Source: Verrucomicrobiales bacterium (GTDB lineage: Bacteria; Verrucomicrobiota; Verrucomicrobiia; Verrucomicrobiales; DEV007). Taken from it: a stretch of DNA of 21,218 bases. The stretch's first letter is position 1; each line of letters starts with the position of its first letter. The notes under the pieces were generated by a model that worked only from the letters and a program-made list of their open reading frames with translations, was not told the DNA's origin and made no database searches. Below are positions 1-7,267 of this stretch, piece by piece. Both the position numbers and the translations under genes were made by a program. The DNA lies in the NCBI GenBank assembly GCA_013911195.1, contig JACETS010000022.1:1-21218 (forward strand). The letters run 5' to 3'.

Positions 1-940
1 ATTTTACCCAACTTATAATAGGTGAGTTTACCTTTTTATCGTTAGGTTCAATTTTAAGAGGAATGCCTGATGGGCTCATGCTTATTTCCCATGATGGATT
101 ATTTACAGCTTCTGATAACCTTGATGCAAGCCAGGGATAAGATTTCATTATTAATGGAATCCCTTTGTTAGGGACCAATATCTTCCAGTATGTTTCAGTT
201 TTTGCGATGAACTCAGGAAGAGAGATTAAAGGATTCCTTCGATACTCTTTATATAAATTAGCAATGTCTATTCCAGCTAAATTAATTCCATTGTATAGAC
301 CATGTTTATTAGGTGAAACATAATGCTTACGATACCAACTTCCAAACTTTTTACTTATCATTAGGTTAAGTTCCAAGTGCAGATGGGCTCTGGTTTTATT
401 GATGCCATCACCGGTATAGCCGAGCGTTCCAATGGATGTTCCTGATCTTACGATCTGTCCGTTTGTGCATGAGATGTCTGCCAGATGAGCGTATAAACTA
501 TAAAATTTTCCATATCCCCAGTCATGTTCTATGACTACGTAGCGTCCGTAGTTACTCGCGCCTGCTGATTTGCTGGTGTGGACAACTTTCCCATGAGAAA
601 TTGATCGAATTTTATCGAGCGGCACCCCTCTTGAGTCTCGTGAAACAGGCTTTATATCAATGCCCTCATGAAATTTACTATATAAAATACCAGAGCTTGT
701 CCTCTTTGGATTCCTAACATAACCATACTTTCCACCTTCCCATGGCTTGCTTGGTTTACCTTCAAATGTACGATCAGTATACATGTAGAATTTAGAGCCA
801 TCAGGTCCAAATATTTCCTTGTTTGGTGTTGCTAATACTAAGTCTATTCTTTTGTGCTGAGCGTAAAGATTTAATGACAGCAGTGTCCAACAACATGCTA
901 ATAGCAGAATTAGGGATCTTCTAGAATGAAAGAAAATCAT
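1..940 (-). CDS. Secreted M23-family (LytM-type) metallopeptidase, C-terminus cut by window edge
   Basis: The minus-strand frame starts at ATG 940 and stays open for 313 codons to the left edge, so the C-terminus is missing. Residues 1-27 form a signal peptide (basic SRR, then a hydrophobic stretch, ending near LYAQ), placing the product in the periplasm or outer envelope. The M23 zinc-site signatures are visible: HEGID (His91, Asp95), YAHL (His152) and HLHLE (His186, His188). This family cuts peptide crosslinks in peptidoglycan, or serves as an inactive LytM activator; here the ligands appear intact, so an active endopeptidase is likely. The region after about residue 195 is not a domain I recognise. 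The gene follows the 174-residue gene by 15 bp and is probably co-transcribed with it. The start is preceded by TTTAATA rather than a Shine-Dalgarno sequence. Confidence 0.88.
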   Translation of the reverse strand, partial: MIFFHSRRSLILLLACCWTLLSLNLYAQHKRIDLVLATPNKEIFGPDGSKFYMYTDRTFEGKPSKPWEGGKYGYVRNPKRTSSGILYSKFHEGIDIKPVSRDSRGVPLDKIRSISHGKVVHTSKSAGASNYGRYVVIEHDWGYGKFYSLYAHLADISCTNGQIVRSGTSIGTLGYTGDGINKTRAHLHLELNLMISKKFGSWYRKHYVSPNKHGLYNGINLAGIDIANLYKEYRRNPLISLPEFIAKTETYWKILVPNKGIPLIMKSYPWLASRLSEAVNNPSWEISMSPSGIPLKIEPNDKKVNSPIISWVK

Positions 941-955
941 TATTAAATGAATCAA

Positions 956-1480
956 TTATTCCGGTGGATTAATATTTTGGGGTAATGGCTCTGGTGGAAT
1001 AATTGTTGAACTAGGAGCCTGAGGTTCAATTAATTTAATTTTAAGGCTTTTAAATTTTTCGATACTCTTTTCGGTAAAGCCTTTCCAGCAAGTAATATAT
1101 CCGTGTTCAATCGGGCCATCAATAACCACAAAATCAACGGGCTCCATCCCGAGAACAGTGACGAGTCTTCTGCCTCTGGCTACTGTAGATAGTGTGCTTA
1201 GTTCTTTGACTTTCTTTTTCTTAAGTTTAAAAGACATTCCATAACTCTCGCCGTCTTCTGATAAAAATGGATAAAAGCCATCAATGTCTCTTTGACTAAA
1301 AGAAGGTTCCTTAAAAACGCTAAAGACTTTTTGAGAGACTCTTATTTGCACAGTTTGCTCTTTTTGATTCCCTTCTCCTGATTCTAAATGAAAACTAATA
1401 AGTCCTGAGTCTTTGCGTTTTGCTCCTAGCATCAGGGGAAGAATTAAAATTAGTGCTAAAGATCTCATATTATTCGTCAT
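956..1480 (-). CDS. Hypothetical secreted protein with proline-rich tail
   Basis: This is a 174-residue product I do not recognise. Residues 1-20 look like a signal peptide (MTNNMRS then a leucine/isoleucine-rich stretch ending LGA); there is no lipobox cysteine. The mature part has alternating hydrophobic and charged beta-like segments, a lysine-rich patch near residues 87-92, and a segment containing GPIEHGY around residues 122-128. The last 25 residues are rich in proline (several PP and PEP steps) and probably disordered. ATG 1480 is used; an in-frame ATG four codons later would give a more compact signal peptide. It lies 15 bp upstream of the M23 peptidase gene on the same strand, so an envelope role is plausible, but no function can be assigned. 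Confidence 0.7.
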   Translation of the reverse strand: MTNNMRSLALILILPLMLGAKRKDSGLISFHLESGEGNQKEQTVQIRVSQKVFSVFKEPSFSQRDIDGFYPFLSEDGESYGMSFKLKKKKVKELSTLSTVARGRRLVTVLGMEPVDFVVIDGPIEHGYITCWKGFTEKSIEKFKSLKIKLIEPQAPSSTIIPPEPLPQNINPPE

Positions 1481-1496
1481 TTTTACAGTGAACCAT

Positions 1497-1510
1497 ACTC
1501 GTTAGCGAGT
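1497..1510. promoter_or_regulatory. Short inverted repeat in divergent intergenic region
   Basis: ACTCG-TTAG-CGAGT is a perfect 5-bp inverted repeat with a 4-base centre. It lies 17 bp upstream of the start at 1480, inside the 247-bp region between that gene and the divergently read TPR gene. It could be a small operator or a leader hairpin. Nothing else in 1481-1727 is convincing; a weak TTGCAT (1637-1642) and TAGATT (1661-1666) pair with 18-bp spacing could be the TPR gene promoter. Confidence 0.25.
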
Positions 1511-1727
1511 GCAACTTTGCTTTATTATCTTCCACGCTTTTCACTCTAATTAGTCGTCAATGGGTGAATTTGGAGGCTAAATCGTCATATTGTGCAAAAA
1601 AAATAGAATTAGATCCAAAAAATTATATTAGAAGCCTTGCATGATGAGGTACTACGAGGCTAGATTCTCCATCCAAGATTTAATCATAATTCCAGGTATA
1701 TCCTAAAATACAACCCCTATATTAGAT

Positions 1728-3131
1728 ATGGACTCACCTAAGGAGCTTATCACAGAAGAACAACTAGACCCTAAACTTGTCACTCTATTTTTAAAGGCAC
1801 AGAGTGCAATTGAGCTTTCAAATTATGATTATGCTCTACAGATTCTTCATAATATTCTTAAGGAAGAGCCAACTTTTCTTAAGGGTCGTCAGATTCTACG
1901 CGCTGCTCAAGGTGCTAGATGGAGAGCCGGTGGTAAAAAAGGCAAAGGATTACTTTCAGGTGCCGGCGGCATGATGAAAGTGAAAAATAAAATTAAAAAA
2001 GATCCTTTGGGATCTCTTGATGACATAGAAAAGAAATTAGATTCTGATCCTTACAATGTGGAAGCAAACACATTGTTTTATGAGGCATTTATGGCATTAG
2101 GTATTCCAGAAATAGCAACTTTTGGGCTTGAGACAATTCGTGAAGGACATCCTTCAGATACCAAGAATCTCCACAAACTAGGAGATCATTTTTTAGCTCA
2201 GGGTGATGGTGCGGAGGCAGCGAAAGTATATGACTCTATTGTTGAAAAGGACCCGTCTGATGGTGATGCAAGGAAAAAAGCCAAAGATGCTTCCGCCCAA
2301 GCAACAATGGCCAAAGGTGGGTGGGGAGTCAAAGATCGTTCTTTCAAAGATTTACTCAAGGACCAAGATGAGGCAAAGAGTCTTGAGAGTGCATCAAGAA
2401 AAGGTGCAACTAAGGAACAAATGCAAGCTCAACTTGCTGACCTGGGATCTCAATATGCAGAAAACCCTGAAAACTTAGATGTTGTTAAGAAAATAGCAGA
2501 TCTGTACGAGAGGCTTGAGGATTGGGAAAATTGTGCGTCATATTATGACTATGCTTTTACTTTGAGTGCAGCGGATGAAACGCTTCAACGAAAGGCTGAA
2601 GACGCTCGTGATAATTTGCGTCTGCAGCAAATCAAAGATCTCGAATCTGATATTGAGTCAGGAGGGGATGGAACGGATGATAAGAAGGCTCAATTAGAAG
2701 AGCTTAAAAGTGCATCCATTGAGCAGCAGATCAAAGAATCTGAAGTTAGGGTCGAACGTAACCCAACTGACCCGCAACTTAGATTTGATCTCGGTAATCA
2801 CTTGTTTACAGCTAGCCGTTTTAGAGATGCAATTCCGCATTTGCAGAAGGCAAAGAACAATCCTCATATTCGTATTCGTTCAATGCTTATGCTTGGACGT
2901 TGTTATGATGAAATGAAAATGTATGATTTGGCAATTGGTTCTTTGAAAGATGCTAACGCTGAAGTTTTTGCCATGGACAATACGAAAAAAGAGATTCTTT
3001 ATAATCTTGGCCTTGTCTACGAAAAACTGGAGGACAAGGAGCATTCTCTCGAGAGCTTTAAAGAAATCTACAATGCTGATTATGATTATCGGGATGTAGC
3101 AAAAAGGGTCGAAGAGTCATATTCTTCATAG
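1728..3131 (+). CDS. Tetratricopeptide-repeat protein, cytoplasmic
   Basis: The 467-residue product has no signal peptide or membrane segment and consists mainly of helical TPR-like repeats. Examples are residues about 20-55 (SNYDYALQILHNILKEEP), about 148-180 (LGDHFLAQGDGAEAAKVYD then EKDPSDGDA), and C-terminal repeats from about residue 350 to 450 (FDLGNHLFTASRFRDAIPHL, LGRCYDEMKMYDLAIGSL, YNLGLVYEKLEDKEHSLESF). Between the repeat blocks lie a glycine/lysine-rich stretch near residues 65-95 (GGKKGKG, GGMMK) and a charged helical section near 300-345. TPR arrays bind protein partners, so a scaffold role is likely; the partner is unknown. It precedes rex by 128 bp on the same strand. ATG 1728 is preceded by ATTAGAT, with no Shine-Dalgarno sequence. 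Confidence 0.85.
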   Translation: MDSPKELITEEQLDPKLVTLFLKAQSAIELSNYDYALQILHNILKEEPTFLKGRQILRAAQGARWRAGGKKGKGLLSGAGGMMKVKNKIKKDPLGSLDDIEKKLDSDPYNVEANTLFYEAFMALGIPEIATFGLETIREGHPSDTKNLHKLGDHFLAQGDGAEAAKVYDSIVEKDPSDGDARKKAKDASAQATMAKGGWGVKDRSFKDLLKDQDEAKSLESASRKGATKEQMQAQLADLGSQYAENPENLDVVKKIADLYERLEDWENCASYYDYAFTLSAADETLQRKAEDARDNLRLQQIKDLESDIESGGDGTDDKKAQLEELKSASIEQQIKESEVRVERNPTDPQLRFDLGNHLFTASRFRDAIPHLQKAKNNPHIRIRSMLMLGRCYDEMKMYDLAIGSLKDANAEVFAMDNTKKEILYNLGLVYEKLEDKEHSLESFKEIYNADYDYRDVAKRVEESYSS

Positions 3132-3177
3132 ATTCTTTTTATCAATATAATTTAATAATACTAATCCTTTTTAGGTA

Positions 3178-3195
3178 TACAGACTTATATCTGTA
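3178..3195. promoter_or_regulatory. 18-bp palindrome upstream of rex, candidate operator
   Basis: TACAGA-CTTATA-TCTGTA has perfect 6-bp arms around a 6-bp centre and ends 64 bp before the rex start. It has the size and symmetry of a dimeric regulator site. It does not resemble the usual Rex operator (TTGTGA-type half sites), so it may serve another regulator, a diverged Rex, or simply form a small hairpin after the TPR gene. No T-tract follows it directly, which argues against an intrinsic terminator. Confidence 0.3.
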
Positions 3196-3259
3196 GTACT
3201 TTACTTATTCATTAGTTGGGGATTAGATTAAATTAGTAGAATTCAAATTTTTAATATCA

Positions 3260-3883
3260 TTGTCTCAACAAACCGACATACCAAGAAAGTCAATTTATAG
3301 ACTTTCTATTTATCAGCGCTGTTTAGAAAGACTCAAAGAAAATGGTTTGGATACTGTTTCGTCCAATTCTCTTGCTAAAGCTGCTGGAGTTAAATCAGCA
3401 CAACTTCGAAAAGACCTTGCCCATTTTGGTCAGTTCGGGACTCGTGGTCTTGGATACAGTGTTGATGCTCTTATTGAAGTTATTACCGGAGTGCTAGGAA
3501 CAAGTAGTCTCCTTCCGGTAATATTGGTAGGAGTCGGAAACTTGGGTTCTGCATTGTTAAAGTACAGTGGATTCAATAGGGAAGGTTTCGAAATTTCAGC
3601 TGCATTTGAATCAGATCAGAATCGGCTGAAAACTGTGGATGCCGATATTCCTGTAATGGATGTTTCTCAAATGACTCAGTATGTTAAAGACTATGATGTC
3701 AAAATTGCTATTATTGCGGTTCCAGCAGAAACTGCTCAGGAAGTAGCAAACGCACTCGTTAATGCTGGAGTCCAAGCTTTCTTAAACTTTTCATCTACTG
3801 TTCTTAAGACTCCCGATAATGTAATAGTTAATTCAGTAGACCTTGCTTTAGAATTGGAGCATTTGAGTTATTTTGTTAAGTGA
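3260..3883 (+). CDS. rex: Redox-sensing transcriptional repressor Rex
   Basis: Rex is a homodimeric repressor that binds DNA when NADH is low and releases it when NADH rises, controlling fermentative and respiratory genes. The 207 residues match the family length (about 205-220). Residues 7-75 form the winged helix with the family signature SLAKAAGVKSAQLRKDLAHF and then GQFGTRGLGY. Residues 85-205 form the Rossmann domain with GVGNLG at 91-96. The start is TTG 3260: no in-frame ATG lies nearby and the next internal Met is far inside the Rossmann domain, while the TTG start gives the normal N-terminus (IPRKSIYRLSIYQR). The context is TTTTTAATATCA with no Shine-Dalgarno sequence. The gene stands between the TPR gene and the TonB-like operon and may be autoregulated. 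Confidence 0.95.
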   Translation: MSQQTDIPRKSIYRLSIYQRCLERLKENGLDTVSSNSLAKAAGVKSAQLRKDLAHFGQFGTRGLGYSVDALIEVITGVLGTSSLLPVILVGVGNLGSALLKYSGFNREGFEISAAFESDQNRLKTVDADIPVMDVSQMTQYVKDYDVKIAIIAVPAETAQEVANALVNAGVQAFLNFSSTVLKTPDNVIVNSVDLALELEHLSYFVK

Positions 3884-3954
3884 TTTCCTTATGAATTTTG
3901 CAGGTAATTGAAAATGTTTTCTAAAGTGCAATTATCTTATTTTAAAAGTTATTA

Positions 3955-5427
3955 ATGATAACAAAACGACAGATTAGATTTGCTGCGCTCATTTCTATTG
4001 CCTTGCATCTTTTGTTTGCTGTTGGGGTTACATCGATTCTTGCATATAAAAGGTCGATGCCTCCAATAAATGATGATTTTGAGAAAGCCATAAATATCAG
4101 GTCTACTAATTATTTTTCATCATCGATTAACACAAAATATTTCTCTAGGGAAGAAAACGAACCTTTGCATTCTGGGCGATCAGAAGGTGGTTCTGTGTGG
4201 TGGAGGTGGACTGCTCCTGATGAATGCGAAGTTTCATTTAATGTGATTAGTTCAGATTTTGAACATGTATTTGGAATTTATACTGGGGCTCTATTAGAAA
4301 CTTTAGGAAAAGTTCCAATTTCTAGCACTCCTGAGGAATCAAAATATAAGTTTCAAGCTCTCAAAGGAATGACATATCACTTTGTGGTTGCTTCAACATT
4401 GCCTCTGAATAGCGGGTCTCTTGAGATGCAAATGAGTGTTTCAGAAAAAGATGATGATTATGTAATTATTATGCCTGAGATGCTTGAGACTATAGACAAA
4501 GAGGAAGAAAAAAGATTTGTAAGCACTGATTCAAATGAGTTATCACCAATTACACCAGTAAAGACAAATCTAGAGTCGGATAAAAATACGACAGCCCAAA
4601 GTGATTTAGTTCCATCTGCAGATGGAGATGAAAATGTGCCAAACATTTCGGGTCAAGATTTACCCTTCGGTGATCTAGTCAAAAAAGATTATTCTGAAGG
4701 AGAAGATCAAGGTAATCCTGCTTTACCAATTGTTCCACAATGGGCACCTGAAAAAACAGTTGTGAAAGATGATAGTCTTTCAAAAGAGGAGCCCAATAAT
4801 AATTCAGAACAAATTAAAAATCTTGAGGTATCTGAGTTGAGGGAGCCGGAAAATTCTGATTCTCATTTTGAAAATAGTTTACCAGAAAAAGTTGAAGATG
4901 ATGATTTGAAATTAAATAAAGAAGAATTGGAGTTAATCGAATCTCTGGAGAAAAAAGATTTGGATTTTCTTAAATCTAACATTGAAAAAAATCCCCCTCA
5001 GCCAGAGCAAGCTGAACCAATACCCCCCACCCTAAATCCCTCCGAAACCGCTTTTCAACCTGAGACAATTAAAAAGAGAACTTTGGGTAAATTAAGTAAC
5101 CTTGGTGAAGCTGCCTTAAATGTTGAGGAAACTGATCTTGGGCATTTTAAGAAGAAAGTAGATTTAGCAATCCAGAAAAGTTGGCATCGCGCAAGGTCGG
5201 CTCATGCTGACCTTGTAAAATACGGTTCTTTAAAAGTGAGATTTTGGATAAATCAAAGAGGGCAAATTGTTGATATACGCCTTCTACGAAATGATGCTGA
5301 TCCAGTGGTAGTTGATTTTTCAATTAGTGGAATTCTTCGAGCAGAAATTCCTGAGGTTCCGCAAAAACTTATTGAAAGGACGCAGGACGGAAGAATGGAA
5401 TTTGAGTATGAAATTATTATATATTAA
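3955..5427 (+). CDS. TonB/TolA-like energy transducer with an inserted beta-sandwich domain
   Basis: The 490-residue product has an N-terminal anchor (residues 9-31) with a short basic cytoplasmic tail. Residues about 38-165 form a domain of the type NDDFEKA ... GGSVWWRWTAP ... FGIYTG ... GMTYHFVV, a beta-sandwich (PPC-like) I know mainly from secreted multi-domain proteins of Verrucomicrobia. Residues about 165-385 are a long acidic, Glu/Asp/Ser/Pro-rich linker. Residues about 390-490 are a TonB/TolA-type C-terminal domain (KSWHRARSAHADLVKYGSL, KVRFWINQRGQIVDIRLLR, EFEYEIIIY). It is followed after 2 bp by exbB/tolQ and then exbD/tolR, so it should transmit proton-motive energy from that complex to the outer membrane. 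The partner receptor is not in the window. TonB versus TolA cannot be decided. ATG 3955 is preceded by TTATTA. Confidence 0.82.
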   Translation: MITKRQIRFAALISIALHLLFAVGVTSILAYKRSMPPINDDFEKAINIRSTNYFSSSINTKYFSREENEPLHSGRSEGGSVWWRWTAPDECEVSFNVISSDFEHVFGIYTGALLETLGKVPISSTPEESKYKFQALKGMTYHFVVASTLPLNSGSLEMQMSVSEKDDDYVIIMPEMLETIDKEEEKRFVSTDSNELSPITPVKTNLESDKNTTAQSDLVPSADGDENVPNISGQDLPFGDLVKKDYSEGEDQGNPALPIVPQWAPEKTVVKDDSLSKEEPNNNSEQIKNLEVSELREPENSDSHFENSLPEKVEDDDLKLNKEELELIESLEKKDLDFLKSNIEKNPPQPEQAEPIPPTLNPSETAFQPETIKKRTLGKLSNLGEAALNVEETDLGHFKKKVDLAIQKSWHRARSAHADLVKYGSLKVRFWINQRGQIVDIRLLRNDADPVVVDFSISGILRAEIPEVPQKLIERTQDGRMEFEYEIIIY

Positions 5428-5429
5428 CC

Positions 5430-6152
5430 ATGAGAATAGTGCTTGCAGATATAGCTTCTGAAATTCCAAATTCAATGAATTTAGTCTATAGTTTTATTAG
5501 TGATGGTGGAATTTTTATGTTCTGCTTAATTCTGTTATCAATTGTATCAGTTACAGTGATTGTACTCAAGGGCTTGACGTTAAGGGTCAGTAAAATAATT
5601 CCTCGACCAGTTCAACGGGCAATGAAAAGTTCAAGCTCATATATTGATGAAGATGATATTTCAGGTTTAACTGAGTGTTTGCAATCTCATAAATCACCAC
5701 TCTCTCGTATTGGGCTTGGTATCATAGTTGGTGCCCCTTCTAATAGGCTTGAAGCCTCTTCAACGGCTGAGGCAAAGGCTAGAGAAGAGATAGTGATAAT
5801 GGAAAGAGGAATTGCCTTGCTTGAAGTTGTTATTACTATCGCTCCTTTGTTAGGGTTGCTTGGAACTGTTTCTGGCCTTGTTGGGGTATTTAGTAATGTA
5901 GATTTAGCTGAAGCGGGAAGCTCTCGAGTTGCCGTATCGAGGGGCATTGCTGAGGCCTTGAATACGACGATAGCAGGTCTGGCAGTAGCTGTGCCGACGG
6001 TAATTGCACATAGTTATTTTACAAAAAAAATTGAGAGGTTTGGTGTTAGAATGGAAGTATTGACGGACAGTTTAATTACGGCCTTTTATAAAAACCCATC
6101 CGAGGTTCTTTATTCAAAAATAAAAGGACTTGTTTCTGAAAAAAGTGATTAG
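5430..6152 (+). CDS. ExbB/TolQ/MotA-family proton channel protein
   Basis: This is the channel subunit of the inner-membrane motor that uses the proton gradient to drive a TonB or TolA transducer. The 240 residues show three membrane segments at about 28-47, 130-155 and 173-196. The second and third hold the family motifs: APLLGLLGTVSGLVGVF (139-155) and GIAEALNTTIAGLAVAVPT (172-190). The cytoplasmic loop between segments 1 and 2 is charged, as expected. It begins 2 bp after the transducer stop codon and ends 2 bp before the ExbD/TolR gene, so translation is probably coupled. The symbol is left open because exbB and tolQ cannot be told apart from sequence alone. Confidence 0.93.
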   Translation: MRIVLADIASEIPNSMNLVYSFISDGGIFMFCLILLSIVSVTVIVLKGLTLRVSKIIPRPVQRAMKSSSSYIDEDDISGLTECLQSHKSPLSRIGLGIIVGAPSNRLEASSTAEAKAREEIVIMERGIALLEVVITIAPLLGLLGTVSGLVGVFSNVDLAEAGSSRVAVSRGIAEALNTTIAGLAVAVPTVIAHSYFTKKIERFGVRMEVLTDSLITAFYKNPSEVLYSKIKGLVSEKSD

Positions 6153-6154
6153 AA

Positions 6155-6580
6155 ATGAGGTTCATTAATAAAAAAAATAGCAGGCCTATCGTTCCTATTG
6201 TTTCTTTGATTGATATATTAGCGATTTTGCTAATATATTTTATTTTAACGTCTTCACCAAAAGAGGATAAATCTTTTGCTAGTATTACTCTTCCTGAGGC
6301 CAGTTCTCTTGCAAAAAATATTGAGTCTAAGACAAGGTTAGAACTTGCTCTTACTTCTGATTCAAAGATTCTTCTAGGTTCAGAAGAGATTCCAGAAACT
6401 CAACTCACTACAAGATTGAAACAATTAAAAGCTGATAAACCTTCCCTCGCTCTCGAATTAAAGGCTGATGAGCAGGCTCCACTTAAAAATTTGGTTAATG
6501 TATGGGATGCTTTGACTCAGGCCGGTTATCCTGTTAAAGAAGTACCAGCCCGAATTCTGGTAAAAAAACCAAAAAATTAG
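6155..6580 (+). CDS. ExbD/TolR-family biopolymer transport protein
   Basis: The partner of the upstream ExbB/TolQ subunit, 141 residues, normal length. It has a short basic N-terminal tail, one membrane segment at about 14-33 (VPIVSLIDILAILLIYFIL) and a periplasmic domain of about 100 residues. Asp20 in SLIDIL matches the essential membrane aspartate of ExbD/TolR that takes part in proton movement. The gene starts 2 bp after the ExbB/TolQ stop and is followed after 8 bp by def. ATG 6155 is preceded by ATTAGAA. Confidence 0.92.
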   Translation: MRFINKKNSRPIVPIVSLIDILAILLIYFILTSSPKEDKSFASITLPEASSLAKNIESKTRLELALTSDSKILLGSEEIPETQLTTRLKQLKADKPSLALELKADEQAPLKNLVNVWDALTQAGYPVKEVPARILVKKPKN

Positions 6581-6588
6581 GTTAAACG

Positions 6589-7146
6589 ATGGTCCGTGAA
6601 ATTGTAATATTTGGAGATCCTGTTCTCAGGAAAAAATGTGCAAAAGTTGAGTCTTTTTCTGATGAAATAAAATCCTTGGTAGACGACATGCTTGAAACTA
6701 TGGTTTCTGCCGAAGGTATTGGTTTGGCAGCCCCTCAGATTAGTGTGCCTATACAACTCGCTGTTATTGATGTTTCTCATGATCCCGAGTGTGTTAGTTA
6801 TTTGAGGATTGATGGAAAGGAAGTCCAATTAAAAGATATTATGCCTCTCGTTTTTATTAACCCTGAATTGGAGTATGGGAAGAAGAATGATGTCATGAGT
6901 GAAGGTTGCTTAAGTTTTCCCGATATAAGAGGAGATGTGACAAGGCCATATGACTTAAAGGTTAGTTTAGATATTATGGGTTCTAAAAGAGTCACCCTTG
7001 AAACTGACGGATTATTAGCAAGAGCCATTCAGCATGAAACTGACCACTTAAACGGCATTTTGTTTACGGATCGTATGCAGGCTACTTCAAAACTAGCTCT
7101 TAGAGGAAAGATTAAAAGAATGCAGAAAGAACATGGTTTAAAATGA
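6589..7146 (+). CDS. def: Peptide deformylase
   Basis: Peptide deformylase removes the N-formyl group from nascent proteins in the cytoplasm, using an Fe(II) or Zn centre. The 185 residues contain all three family motifs intact: GIGLAAPQ (residues 43-50), EGCLS (105-109, metal ligand Cys107) and QHETDHLNG (148-156, ligands His149 and His153, catalytic Glu150). A small insertion around residues 63-84 (HDPECVSYLRIDGKEVQLKD) is somewhat longer than in compact homologues. It is the last gene of the transducer-ExbB-ExbD operon, 8 bp after exbD/tolR. The usual partner fmt is not next to it. Confidence 0.96.
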   Translation: MVREIVIFGDPVLRKKCAKVESFSDEIKSLVDDMLETMVSAEGIGLAAPQISVPIQLAVIDVSHDPECVSYLRIDGKEVQLKDIMPLVFINPELEYGKKNDVMSEGCLSFPDIRGDVTRPYDLKVSLDIMGSKRVTLETDGLLARAIQHETDHLNGILFTDRMQATSKLALRGKIKRMQKEHGLK

Positions 7147-7267
7147 ATGTTAATTTGTAAAATTCTTCATTTTTTAATAATTAATATCTGGCATTTCTCG
7201 ATTTTTCTGAATTATTAGAATAATGCTTTTAATAAATCATAGACCTATAAGTATATGGTTTTTTATC

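Noticed and set aside
1560..1680. tRNA-like or structured RNA appearance in the 247-bp divergent region
   Set aside because: No T-arm, anticodon arm or acceptor pairing could be assembled; only short weak complementarities such as AGCCT ... AGGCT are present.
3905..3934. TAATTG ... CAATTA enclosing GAAAA-TG-TTTTC after rex, possible terminator
   Set aside because: The inner loop of two bases is too small, the outer stem is short and AT-rich, and no clean T-run follows.
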